37,200 nt of DNA, taken from contig VBHO01000142.1 of assembly GCA_005882045.1 (NCBI GenBank), positions 25,520 to 62,719 on the forward strand, read 5' to 3'. The position numbers were made by a program, and so were the translations under genes. Below, in pieces: positions 1-11,057 of the stretch. Position 1 is the stretch's first letter, and each line of letters starts with the position of its first letter. This DNA is from Chloroflexota bacterium (GTDB lineage Bacteria; Chloroflexota; Dormibacteria; CF-121). Below the pieces are notes generated by a model. The model was given only the letters and a program-made list of their open reading frames with translations, had not been told where the DNA came from and made no database searches.

Positions 1-612
1 GGCGGCTACGAGGTGCCGCTCATCGACATGGCCGCCGGTGCCAGCACGCTCGCCGCCCAGGGAACCTACCGGCATCCGCAAGGCATCCTGAGCATCGTCG
101 CGCAGGGCCAGACCCTCTACCGATTCGACCCGAGACTCAACCAGAAGGCGGCGCTCAGCCCGCAGGTGAGCTTCATCATGGCGGACATGCTGTCCAATGA
201 CCGAAACCGGAGGCTCGCGTTCGGATCCAACAGCGAACTGGTCATCCCGGGGCACCATGTCGCAGCCAAGACGGGCACGACCAATGACTTTCGCGACAAC
301 CTGACCGTGGGCTTCACGCCGAACCTCGCGGTCGCCGTCTGGGTCGGCAATGCCGATCACAGCCCGATGCTCCACGTTTCCGGCATCGTTGGCGCCGCCC
401 CCATCTTTCACGGCTTCATGACGCAGGCATTGAGCGGGCAGCCCGACAGCTGGTTTGCAATTCCGGACGGCCTGCAGGCGGTCAACATGAATGGATACAC
501 CGTCTACCTGCTGCCGGGGACGGAGCAGGTGGCGCAGTCGCAACAACCTTCGGGGTGCGATGGGGACTGCGGCGGCGGCGGCGGCCAGGGCCGCCACAAG
601 AAGCACGGCTAG
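1..612 (+). CDS. Class A penicillin-binding protein, C-terminal transpeptidase part (5' end outside window)
   Basis: The frame is open from base 1 and stops at 610-612, so only about the last 203 residues are present. They contain the end of a penicillin-binding transpeptidase domain: a PLIDMAAGASTLAAQG segment typical of PBP1a-like proteins, the KTGTT box with its Lys codon at 268-270, and the following GFTPNLAVAVWVGN stretch. Family knowledge: these bifunctional membrane-anchored enzymes polymerise and cross-link peptidoglycan outside the cytoplasmic membrane. The SxxK and SxN motifs and the glycosyltransferase domain lie upstream of the window. The protein ends in a Gly-rich, basic tail with two Cys residues. 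A possible internal GTG at 13 is not a real start because homology continues to the window edge. Confidence 0.88.
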   Translation, partial: GGYEVPLIDMAAGASTLAAQGTYRHPQGILSIVAQGQTLYRFDPRLNQKAALSPQVSFIMADMLSNDRNRRLAFGSNSELVIPGHHVAAKTGTTNDFRDNLTVGFTPNLAVAVWVGNADHSPMLHVSGIVGAAPIFHGFMTQALSGQPDSWFAIPDGLQAVNMNGYTVYLLPGTEQVAQSQQPSGCDGDCGGGGGQGRHKKHG

Positions 613-650
613 CGTGGCTCCGCGGCGCCGCCGCGCTTTCGCGCGAATTA

Positions 651-742
651 GCGCAGGTGCCGACCGCCGGCTCGTGCGAGCAGACGAGCCCACGTTCTTA
701 AGGGCGAGTGCGCCGCGAGCCGGCTGGCCGGCACACCTGCGC
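651..742. repeat. Compound palindrome between convergent genes
   Basis: The gap between the converging PBP and phasin-like genes is built of inverted repeats. Outer arms GCGCAGGTGCCG (651-662) and CGGCACACCTGCGC (729-742) pair except for a two-base bulge. Inside is a perfect 7-bp hairpin, GGCTCGT (669-675) with ACGAGCC (684-690). No T-run follows on either strand, so it may end transcription by structure alone or be a dispersed palindromic element. Confidence 0.5.
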
Positions 743-749
743 GGTTAAG

Positions 750-1139
750 TCACTGCGTAACTTTGTTGCCTGAGGGCGAGGCCGCGCCGCTCGCCTTGAG
801 TGATTCGATTTCGGTTTTCAGTTCCGCGACCTGTCGTTCCAGACTGGCGATTTGATCGCGCGTCGCCACCGGCATCGAGGAGCGCATGCTCTCCGAGACG
901 CGGCGGCTGAGATCCTCGCCCCGACGACGGGTGTTGGATGCGAACTCCTCGAAGCGCCGGCGCCCCTCCTCGCGGCTGACGTGCCCCTGGTGCAGCCAGG
1001 TATCGACCAGCCGATCACCCTGCTCGAACGCCCAGCTCGCGGCGCCCAGCATGATGGTGAAGCCGTCGCGGACGACCTCGCGAACGCGCTCGCTGCCTTC
1101 TGAGTGTTGATGCTCGTGCGGATCGGTATGCTCTGCCAT
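750..1139 (-). CDS. Phasin-like coiled-coil protein
   Basis: A 129-residue soluble protein. The N-terminus is His/Glu-rich. Residues 20-60 (REVVRDGFTIMLGAASWAFEQG and on) form a helix like the phasin / polyhydroxyalkanoate granule-associated family, and the C-terminal helix (VATRDQIASLERQVAELKTE) has the heptad pattern seen at the end of PhaF-type phasins. No polyhydroxyalkanoate genes are nearby, so granule binding is not shown; a stress or membrane-associated coiled-coil role is equally possible. It is divergent from the FmdB gene with only 22 bp between start codons. TAAACT (1151-1146) lies 6 bp before its ATG and no SD is seen, which suggests a leaderless mRNA. Confidence 0.65.
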   Translation of the reverse strand: MAEHTDPHEHQHSEGSERVREVVRDGFTIMLGAASWAFEQGDRLVDTWLHQGHVSREEGRRRFEEFASNTRRRGEDLSRRVSESMRSSMPVATRDQIASLERQVAELKTEIESLKASGAASPSGNKVTQ

Positions 1140-1161
1140 GCGCTAAGTTTAGGGCTACGCC
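1140..1161. promoter_or_regulatory. 22-bp divergent promoter region
   Basis: Only 22 bp separate the start codons of the phasin-like gene (minus) and the FmdB gene (plus). The minus strand reads TAAACT-N6-ATG. The plus strand carries TTTAGGGC, a weak hexamer about 6 bp before its ATG. There is no room for an SD or a normal leader on either side; the -35 elements must lie inside the opposite coding region. Confidence 0.5.
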
Positions 1162-5643
<4,482 letters not shown>

Positions 5644-5678
5644 ACGCAGCCGTCAGGTCGCTCGCCTGAGTGAAAAGA

Positions 5679-5704
5679 GGGCGCTTGCGCGATGGCAAGC
5701 GCCC
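5679..5704 (-). terminator. Intrinsic terminator of the 26-aa peptide gene
   Basis: A perfect 10-bp stem GGGCGCTTGC / GCAAGCGCCC with a 6-nt loop. On the minus strand it is followed at once by TCTTTT, a classical intrinsic terminator 24 bp past the peptide stop codon. On the plus strand the flank is CCATCC, so it is a poor terminator for the UPF0182 gene. Confidence 0.85.
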
Positions 5705-5728
5705 CATCCAAACCCCCCGGAACCTTCG

Positions 5729-5809
5729 TTAGTGGCCTCCCGGCAGCGTGTCGGCAACGGCGAGAACGACGGCGGCGACGGCAACGAGCAGGGCGACGAA
5801 TCGGTTCAT
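5729..5809 (-). CDS. 26-aa secreted-peptide-like ORF (candidate signalling pro-peptide)
   Basis: The ORF reads MNRFVALLVAVAAVVLAVA then DTLPGGH. It starts with MNR, has a 16-residue hydrophobic core and an A-V-A signal-peptidase-like site (A17-V18-A19), which would release the heptapeptide DTLPGGH. SD AAGGAG lies 7 nt before the ATG. A promoter (TTGACA, 17 bp, TTAAAT) lies upstream and a perfect intrinsic terminator downstream, so this is a complete one-gene unit and not chance coding. It is divergent from an XRE-TPR regulator, the layout of RRNPP peptide/receptor pairs. Alternatives are a small membrane protein or a type I toxin-like peptide. Export and cleavage are inferred. Too short for most gene callers. 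Confidence 0.7.
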   Translation of the reverse strand: MNRFVALLVAVAAVVLAVADTLPGGH

Positions 5810-5855
5810 GAGCAGGCTCCTTGACGGCAGCGGATGCTCCGACCGATTGGGCGGA

Positions 5856-5884
5856 ATTTAACACCCGATTGCACGCGGTGTCAA
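5856..5884 (-). promoter_or_regulatory. Promoter of the 26-aa peptide gene
   Basis: Minus-strand -35 TTGACA (5884-5879, perfect consensus), 17-bp spacer, -10 TTAAAT (5861-5856). Predicted start is near 5849, giving a leader of about 40 nt with an SD. Confidence 0.75.
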
Positions 5885-5921
5885 TATACTTTCGGTAAGT
5901 GGTGTAGTGGAGCTATACTCC
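5885..5921 (+). promoter_or_regulatory. XRE-TPR regulator promoter with two 13-bp inverted repeats
   Basis: Two TATACT hexamers (5885-5890 and 5914-5919) lie upstream of the regulator ATG at 5933. Two inverted repeats of equal form overlap them: ACTT-N5-AAGT (5888-5900) and GGAG-N5-CTCC (5909-5921). Their centres are 21 bp apart, about two helical turns. The second covers the proximal TATACT; the first touches the -35 of the divergent peptide promoter. They are plausible operators for auto- and cross-regulation, but arms of 4 bp can arise by chance. Confidence 0.45.
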
Positions 5922-5932
5922 TTAGTGGCTTT

Positions 5933-7225
5933 ATGAACTCGGTCGGTGAGCGTCTCCGACAGGCGCGCCTGGCTCGGGGACTGACGCAGGAGCAGCTGGC
6001 GCGTGGGGTGGCGACCAAGGGGTTCATCAGCCAGGTCGAGTGCAACCGAGCCACGCCCTCCCTCGCCAAGCTCCGCCTCATCGCGCAGCGCCTGGGTATG
6101 CCGCTCGGCCACTTCACCGGGGATCCGTCACCGATGGAGCTCACCTACCTGCGCAAGAGCGCCGAGCTCGCGATCAAGGCCAAGGAACCGGCGCACGCCC
6201 TCGCCCTCGTCGACGAAGCCGGCCCGCTTGCTCGGACGGCCAACGAACGCGCCGACCTCCAGCGGATCAGGGGCATGGCGCTCGACACGCTCGAGCGCTT
6301 GCCGGAGGCGCTCGTCGCGCTCCAGACGGCCGCCGCCGATGCGCCGCCCGACGATCCCGAGCTGAACGGCGCCATCTACACGGAGATTGCGACGGTGCTC
6401 AATGAACAAGAGCAGTTCAACTTCGGCGTCGAGGCCGGTCGGCGCGCCCTGTATTGGCTGGACCGTGCTAAGCACGCCGATCCCGCAATCCGAGCCCGGG
6501 TGTTGACCAACCTCAGCCGCTCCTGCTGGGGCCTGGGACAGCTAGAGCAGGCGCACCAATTTTCACTTCAGGCGCTCGAGGCGGCGACCGACGCCGAGAG
6601 CCTGTTCCGAATCGCGAATGCGCATATGTCCCTCGGCGTCACCGCGCGGGCCAAGGGCCTTTTCGACCAGGCGATCGAGCACTGCAATCGCGCCCTCGAG
6701 ATCCACGCCCGAATCGGGCAGGAGCGCGCAGCCAATCGGGTTCTGAACAACATCGGCGATGTGCATTACGCCGCCGGACGGAAGACGCAAGCCTGGGAAG
6801 CCCAGTCGCGATGCCTTGCGCGGGCCCGCGAACTCGGCGATGACTTCGAAATCGGCGTCGCCGCCAGCGCGCTGGCCCGCTACGCGCTGGACGCGGGAAA
6901 GGACGCGGACGCGATGCAACTCGCTCGAGAGAGCCAGCGCGCCGCCGAACGGTCACAGGATCATCTGCACCGGGCCCTCGCGGCTGCGATCGAGGGAGCC
7001 GCCGCTGAGCGGCTCGGTCACCCGGTGGTCGCCGATCGGCGCTTTAGGACCGCGACCAGCATGCTCCGCGACCGCGAGGCCGCCGGAAAGCTCAGTGAGG
7101 TTTGCGCCATGTATGCGGAGGTGCTTCATCACCGCGGTGAGCAGGAACGCGCCTTCGCCGTGATGCGCATGGCGGCGGAGCGTGACTTCAGCAAGCTGTC
7201 CGCGCTCCTCAAGACGGGGACGTGA
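5933..7225 (+). CDS. XRE-family HTH regulator with TPR sensor domain (RRNPP-like architecture)
   Basis: 430 residues from the ATG at 5933. The open frame extends upstream to 5834, but the HTH begins immediately at MNSVGERLRQARLARGLTQEQLA and the promoter lies between. Residues 1-66 are a Cro/C1-type HTH (GFISQVECNRATPSLAKLRLIAQRL is the recognition region). Residues ~70-430 are a string of helix pairs with TPR character, e.g. NAHMSLGVTARAKGLFDQAIEH and LNNIGDVHYAAGRKTQAWEA. Length and layout match NprR/PlcR-type receptors, which bind short peptides in the TPR groove and act as DNA-binding regulators. It is divergent from a 26-aa secreted-peptide-like ORF and translationally coupled (GTGA) to an HD-GYP response regulator. 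Autoregulation is likely. Peptide binding is inferred from layout only; many XRE-TPR proteins have unknown ligands. Confidence 0.88.
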   Translation: MNSVGERLRQARLARGLTQEQLARGVATKGFISQVECNRATPSLAKLRLIAQRLGMPLGHFTGDPSPMELTYLRKSAELAIKAKEPAHALALVDEAGPLARTANERADLQRIRGMALDTLERLPEALVALQTAAADAPPDDPELNGAIYTEIATVLNEQEQFNFGVEAGRRALYWLDRAKHADPAIRARVLTNLSRSCWGLGQLEQAHQFSLQALEAATDAESLFRIANAHMSLGVTARAKGLFDQAIEHCNRALEIHARIGQERAANRVLNNIGDVHYAAGRKTQAWEAQSRCLARARELGDDFEIGVAASALARYALDAGKDADAMQLARESQRAAERSQDHLHRALAAAIEGAAAERLGHPVVADRRFRTATSMLRDREAAGKLSEVCAMYAEVLHHRGEQERAFAVMRMAAERDFSKLSALLKTGT

Positions 7226-8223
7226 GGGACCTCCAGGCGCAAGGTTTCATGGCGACGGTGCTGGTGGCCGACGACGAGGACACCAGCCAGCGAGAGCTGC
7301 GCACCTTGCTCGAGCGTGGCGGATACCGCGTCATCACCGCCGGCGACGGGGCCGCGGCGTTGCGCAACCTGGCCGCGCACGAATGCGACCTCGTGCTTTG
7401 CGAGGCGGTGCTCCCGGATATGGATGGCTTCGAGGTCTGCCGCGCGATCAAGCAAGCGCCCGCCACCCACGACATCCCGGTGGTGCTGCTGATGTCCAGC
7501 GATGACGAGGTCCAGCGCGAGCGGGCCATTCAGGCGGGCGCCGATGACGTCGCGGTCAAGCCAGTGGACCGCGCCCGGCTACTGACCCTGGCGCGCGTGC
7601 AGCTCCGCATTGCCGGGCTGAACCGGCAGCTCAACAAGCTCGAGAGCGCGGTTGTCACCCTTGCTCGCGCGGTCGAGGATCGTGACCACACCAGCGTAGG
7701 CCTCTCCGAAAAAGTCGCCCACTGGGCGATGCAGCTGGGCACCGCCCTCGAACTACCGGACGACCAGCTGACTCTCTTGTATCGGGCTGCGCTCCTCCAT
7801 GACGTGGGAACCGTGGGCGTCCCGGTCGGCGTCCTCTCGAAGCAGGGTAGCCTCGATCCCGGAGAATTCAGCCAGGTGAAACGCCATCCGATCGTTGGTG
7901 AGGAGATTCTCGCCGCGCTGCCGAGTGCCGAGCAGGTACTGCCGGCAGTCCGACACCATCATGAACGGGTCGACGGCGCCGGCTATCCGGATGGACTGGG
8001 CGGTGAAGACATCCCCCTGTTCGCTCGCATCATCGCAATTGCCGATGCCTTCGTGGCGATGAGCAACGATCGCCCCTACCGCGCGCGGCGATCGCGCGAC
8101 GAGGTGATCCGCACCCTGCGGCAGGGTGAGGGGAAGCAGTGGGACGCCGCGCTCGTCGAACGGTTCCTCCGGCTCGTCGAGGAGTCCGACCCGGCGCTTC
8201 CCGAGGCGCGCACCGCCGGCTAA
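7222..8223 (+). CDS. Response regulator with HD-GYP domain and Glu at the phospho-acceptor site
   Basis: 333 residues from GTG 7222, which overlaps the regulator stop; ATG 7249 is an equally good start (MATVLVADDED). Residues ~10-130 are a receiver domain with the acidic pair D17-D18, Ser in LLMSS and the conserved Lys in VAVKP, but the phospho-acceptor position reads LVLCE(61)AVLPDMDG, Glu for Asp (codon 7402-7404). Glu is a classic phospho-mimic, so the output domain may be locked on. Residues ~145-325 are an HD-GYP phosphodiesterase with HD, KRHP, HHER, DGAGYP and IADAF all present; HDVGT replaces the usual HDIGK. HD-GYP enzymes typically hydrolyse c-di-GMP. No histidine kinase is nearby, consistent with control by expression rather than phosphorylation. 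Confidence 0.92.
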   Translation: MRDLQAQGFMATVLVADDEDTSQRELRTLLERGGYRVITAGDGAAALRNLAAHECDLVLCEAVLPDMDGFEVCRAIKQAPATHDIPVVLLMSSDDEVQRERAIQAGADDVAVKPVDRARLLTLARVQLRIAGLNRQLNKLESAVVTLARAVEDRDHTSVGLSEKVAHWAMQLGTALELPDDQLTLLYRAALLHDVGTVGVPVGVLSKQGSLDPGEFSQVKRHPIVGEEILAALPSAEQVLPAVRHHHERVDGAGYPDGLGGEDIPLFARIIAIADAFVAMSNDRPYRARRSRDEVIRTLRQGEGKQWDAALVERFLRLVEESDPALPEARTAG

Positions 8224-8247
8224 AGGTCGTCATCTCGGGCCGGACCG

Positions 8248-9456
8248 TCAGGCCGATCGGGCATTGGCAGGAACCCGTTGACTCGGCGGCTTTGCCAGCC
8301 AGCGCCCATCTCTTCGCTCGAGCGTCCACCCCTCTTCATGCAGCATCCGATGGTGGCGGCCGCACACCAGTGCGAGGTTGGGCAGCGCCGTCTTACCGCC
8401 CCGCGTCCACCAGGTCAGGTGATGCCCGTCACACCAGCTCGCCGGCCGGCCGCAGTGGTTGACGACACAGCCATGATCGCGAGCCACCAGCGCGCGGCGG
8501 GTGGGCGCGGGGATCCGCTGGTGCGCATGGCTCGTCTCGCTCTCCAGCTCCGCCTGTCCGAGTAGCCAGCTCACCGAGGCGTCGCAGGCGTGGCGCTGCG
8601 CGGTCTCCATGGGAATCGCTCCGACGCCTTCCAGCTGTGCGGGCGGCGCGCTGGGAAGTCCGGCGAGCGTCTCGGCGCTGGCGGTGATGACCAGGTGCGG
8701 CCGCTGGCCACCGACGGTGCCAAGTTTGCTGCCATCGAGGGGCCGGCGGGCGAGCTCAACCATCGCGTCCGCGCGGCGCTGCCCCGGGGTGCGGTCGTCA
8801 TCTATCTTGGGCGGTGGCATCAGCGCGTCGAGCGCAGTCTTGAGCGTCGCGCCACCCTCGGCGTCGAGCAGGCCTTCCAGGTGGACCAGCCCATCTTTGA
8901 CGTCGCTGATGTGCAGGTAGCGACGCGCAAAGGCGCGGTTCGCCTCGGCCAGCGCCGCCGCGTGATCGACGCGATACTCGAACGCCCGGGCGACGTCGGC
9001 GAAGCGACCCGGGTCCATCGTACCCGCGGCCTTCAAGAGACTCGCCTCTTCGTCCTTGACGGTCGCCGCGCCCACTTTCTCGGCGGTGCGCGCCAACAAG
9101 GCCACGTGCTGGTAGCCGACGTCCCCGCTGGCGAAGGCCTGAAGGGTCTGCGGCAGTTGCTCCAGCTGGCGCGCTATCGTGACCCGCTCCATCGCGGCCC
9201 CGCCCGAGAGCTTCGCCTTCCAGCGCAACCAGTCGATCAGCGAGACGGCACCGTCGGCCTTGTACTCGCCGGACTTGTCGAACCGTCGCAGCCCTCCCGC
9301 AAACGCGGCCTCCAGCTGCACGACCGACTCCCGGATCCCGACCAGTTCTTCCCCCAGGTCGCTGTCGTCGACTTCGCTGAGCCAGGCCGGGAGCCCTCCA
9401 ATCAGGGCCTTCAGCTGCGCAAGTGGGCTCGGGCGTCGATCGCCTGACGCGGCCAT
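8248..9456 (-). CDS. DUF222 / HNH endonuclease domain protein
   Basis: 402 residues from ATG 9456, which has AGGA 7 nt upstream; a GTG at 9474 would add six residues. The first ~270 residues are the helical DUF222 (13E12-repeat) domain, with DWLRWKAKLSGGAAMERVTIARQL and the GLLDAEGGATLKTALDALMPP segment. The C-terminal ~70 residues are an HNH nuclease: RDHGCVVNHCGRPASWCDGHHLTWWTRGGKT then NLALVCGRHHRMLHE, with the Cys and His metal and catalytic residues intact. The family is abundant in actinobacteria and relatives, often in many copies, and has been linked to mobile DNA; its role is unproven. A 22-bp palindrome lies just upstream. It converges on the HD-GYP gene with a 24-bp gap. Confidence 0.9.
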   Translation of the reverse strand: MAASGDRRPSPLAQLKALIGGLPAWLSEVDDSDLGEELVGIRESVVQLEAAFAGGLRRFDKSGEYKADGAVSLIDWLRWKAKLSGGAAMERVTIARQLEQLPQTLQAFASGDVGYQHVALLARTAEKVGAATVKDEEASLLKAAGTMDPGRFADVARAFEYRVDHAAALAEANRAFARRYLHISDVKDGLVHLEGLLDAEGGATLKTALDALMPPPKIDDDRTPGQRRADAMVELARRPLDGSKLGTVGGQRPHLVITASAETLAGLPSAPPAQLEGVGAIPMETAQRHACDASVSWLLGQAELESETSHAHQRIPAPTRRALVARDHGCVVNHCGRPASWCDGHHLTWWTRGGKTALPNLALVCGRHHRMLHEEGWTLERRDGRWLAKPPSQRVPANARSA

Positions 9457-9476
9457 ATTTCCATCCTGAGGCACGG

Positions 9477-9498
9477 TTACGACAGCTGTATGTCGTAA
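9477..9498. promoter_or_regulatory. 22-bp palindromic operator upstream of the DUF222-HNH gene
   Basis: A perfect inverted repeat TTACGACA-N6-TGTCGTAA, 21-42 bp before the start codon of the nuclease gene. On the minus strand a weak promoter (TTGGTC, 17 bp, ATACAG) would place the -10 inside it, so a dimeric repressor bound here would block transcription. It does not match the classical LexA boxes of E. coli or Bacillus. Confidence 0.6.
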
Positions 9499-9525
9499 TT
9501 AGTGGGTCGACCAAGAATCTCTGAG

Positions 9526-9741
9526 CTAGCCGCGCGCGGCGGCCCCCAGCAGGCGCTCGACGATCACGCAGTCCATCCATCTTCCATCGAGTTGCGCATG
9601 CCGGCGATAGGTTCCGACTTCGCGAAACCCTAGCGCGGCGCATAGCCGCCGGCTCGCCAAGTTCTCGGGGAAGATGGCGGGGGCGTCTCGGAGCTCCGCC
9701 AGCCGGGCTGTCAGGCTGGTCGCCACTTTCTCAGGCTCCTC
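9526..9741 (-). pseudogene. GNAT acetyltransferase remnant (C-terminal part only)
   Basis: The last ~45 codons of this frame (IFPENLASRRLCAALGFREVGTYRRHAQLDGRWMDCVIVERLL) match the C-terminal motif of phosphinothricin-type N-acetyltransferases: N-x-x-S-x-x-L...GF-x-x-VG...DGRW-x-D. A full protein needs about 100 further residues, including the acetyl-CoA loop, but an in-frame TGA lies just upstream (9744-9742) and no other frame continues the homology. A GTG at 9726 could still express a 66-residue fragment. Best read as a decaying gene. Confidence 0.65.
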
Positions 9742-9797
9742 TCATCCGGCTCAGCGTCGGCGCTCATCCAGGGGCGCGATCCTGAAATCAAACGGAA

Positions 9798-9941
9798 ATG
9801 AGCACTCTGCATTCGGTCCTCGAGAACGTGGCGGCGGCGGGCAGCCTCTATGGCTGGCGGATGGACGCGATCCTGCTCGGCAGCATGCTCTGGGCCCTGA
9901 CCGCCGGCTCGGCACACCTCCGGCTGGTGATTAGCCACTAG
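9798..9941 (+). CDS. Possible 47-aa small membrane protein
   Basis: ATG 9798 to TAG 9941 encodes a 47-residue protein with an amphipathic N-terminus (MSTLHSVLENVAAAGSLYGW) and one hydrophobic segment (MDAILLGSMLWALTAGSAHL). It fills the gap between the GNAT remnant and the MobA-like gene and converges on the latter, overlapping its stop by 4 bp. The SD is weak (ACGGAA). No homology recognised. Composition favours coding, but chance cannot be excluded. Confidence 0.4.
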   Translation: MSTLHSVLENVAAAGSLYGWRMDAILLGSMLWALTAGSAHLRLVISH

Positions 9942-10495
9942 TCGGGCCAATCTTCGGGCCGGTCGACATCGGCGCCGATCTCCTCCGCGAGGCTGACCTC
10001 GATGACGGCTTCCGGGTGTGCGTTCACGACAACCTGACCTCCACGATCGCCTCGTAACTCCATCAGGTCAGCGAAAAATCGGCGGTCGAACACCGGCGGG
10101 TTCCCGCGGTGGTCACCGAAACGAGGGACGACGATCAGACCGGGCAAGAACGCATCGAGCAGCTCCTGGATCGCGTCCGCTGTGAGGTAAGGTTGGTCCG
10201 CCACGCCGATCAATGCGGCGCTCGACGTGTCAGGTAGCGCGCGCAGTCCAATTGCGATCGAGCTGCTGACGCCGTCTTCGGGATTCGGGTTCTCGACCAT
10301 CGTCACGGGCAGCCCAGCGAGCGCATCACCGAACGCCGGGGCGTTCGACACAACGGCGACGACCGGTTGCAGGCCGGCGTCCAGAAAACAGCGCGCGGTT
10401 TTCCGGACGAGCAGCTCACCCCGGTACGGCTGGAGCAGTTTTTGGCGACCGAATCGAGTCGATAATCCCGCGGCGAGCAGGATCCCGCCGATCAG
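9938..10495 (-). CDS. mocA: MobA-like NTP transferase (MocA-type molybdenum cofactor cytidylyltransferase)
   Basis: About 185 residues. The N-terminal nucleotide-binding signature GGILLAAGLSTRFGRQKLL is typical of MocA/MobA-like transferases, followed by VVAVVSNAP, VENPNPEDGVSSSI and GVADQPYLT (Mg2+/NTP site). MocA transfers CMP to molybdopterin to make the cofactor used by xanthine dehydrogenase and CO dehydrogenase-type enzymes. The nearest ordinary start, TTG 10531, adds 12 Arg/Pro-rich residues unlike the family. A CTG at 10495-10493 overlaps the CoxG stop (CTGA) and gives exactly the family N-terminus, so coupled CTG initiation is favoured here. It follows coxG directly; no molybdenum hydroxylase genes are in the window. 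Confidence 0.85.
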   Translation of the reverse strand: MIGGILLAAGLSTRFGRQKLLQPYRGELLVRKTARCFLDAGLQPVVAVVSNAPAFGDALAGLPVTMVENPNPEDGVSSSIAIGLRALPDTSSAALIGVADQPYLTADAIQELLDAFLPGLIVVPRFGDHRGNPPVFDRRFFADLMELRGDRGGQVVVNAHPEAVIEVSLAEEIGADVDRPEDWPD

Positions 10496-10953
10496 GCGAG
10501 GGCCGCGGCCTTCAGCTCCTGGTCGACGCAACTCGCAAACCGCTGGGCCATCCGCTGCGCCACTTCTTGCACGATGCCGGTGCGTCCGAACTGCGCCACT
10601 ACGCCGCTCACCGCCAGGTCGGTGTTCATCACGACGCTGGTCCCCTTCTCGCTCGGCTCGAGTTGTGCCGTCATGGTCGCGGAGGCGCCGCCCCGTCCGC
10701 GGGTTTCATTGCCCGCTGCCTTCACGCTTACCGTGTGCGTCGTCTCGTCCTTGCTTTCGATGGTGATCTGACCTTTGTACGAAACGCCGATCGGACCCAA
10801 TTTGACCTCGACCTTGCCCTCGTAGGTCTTGTCATCGATCACCTGGGTGAGGGATGCGCCCGGGACACAATGCGCGATCTTCGGCACATCCAGGAGGTAG
10901 GCCCAAGCGGCCTCAACCGGGGCTCCGAGCTCGAATCGCGTCGTGATCACCAT
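10492..10953 (-). CDS. coxG: CoxG / SRPBCC-family protein
   Basis: 153 residues of the CoxG subfamily of START/SRPBCC proteins: FELGAPVEAAWAYLLDVPKIAHCVPGAS, then TYEGKVEVKLGPIGVSYKGQ and a C-terminal amphipathic helix. CoxG is linked to maturation or membrane anchoring of CO dehydrogenase and related molybdenum hydroxylases. Here it is coupled to a MocA-like gene but the hydroxylase subunits are not adjacent, so the pair probably serves enzymes encoded elsewhere. TAGGCT lies 6 bp before the ATG, with CTGGCA 18 bp further up and no SD, suggesting a leaderless mRNA. Confidence 0.85.
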   Translation of the reverse strand: MVITTRFELGAPVEAAWAYLLDVPKIAHCVPGASLTQVIDDKTYEGKVEVKLGPIGVSYKGQITIESKDETTHTVSVKAAGNETRGRGGASATMTAQLEPSEKGTSVVMNTDLAVSGVVAQFGRTGIVQEVAQRMAQRFASCVDQELKAAALA

Positions 10954-11004
10954 GCCTGTAGCCTACCGATTTCGTTGGCCTGGTGCCAGCGGGAGAGATA
11001 AGAC

Positions 11005-11029
11005 GGCCGGCACCTTGCGGTAGCCGGCC
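11005..11029 (-). terminator. Terminator-like GNRA hairpin after the DUF3048 gene
   Basis: Minus strand: stem GGCCGGC / GCCGGCC, a bulged T, inner ACC/GGT pairs and a GCAA tetraloop, followed by GTCTTATCTC. The T-tract is weak but the hairpin is strong and placed 29 bp past the DUF3048 stop, before the coxG promoter. Confidence 0.55.
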
Positions 11030-11057
11030 TTCGAGCGCCTGTTGAGCCGAGTCTACG

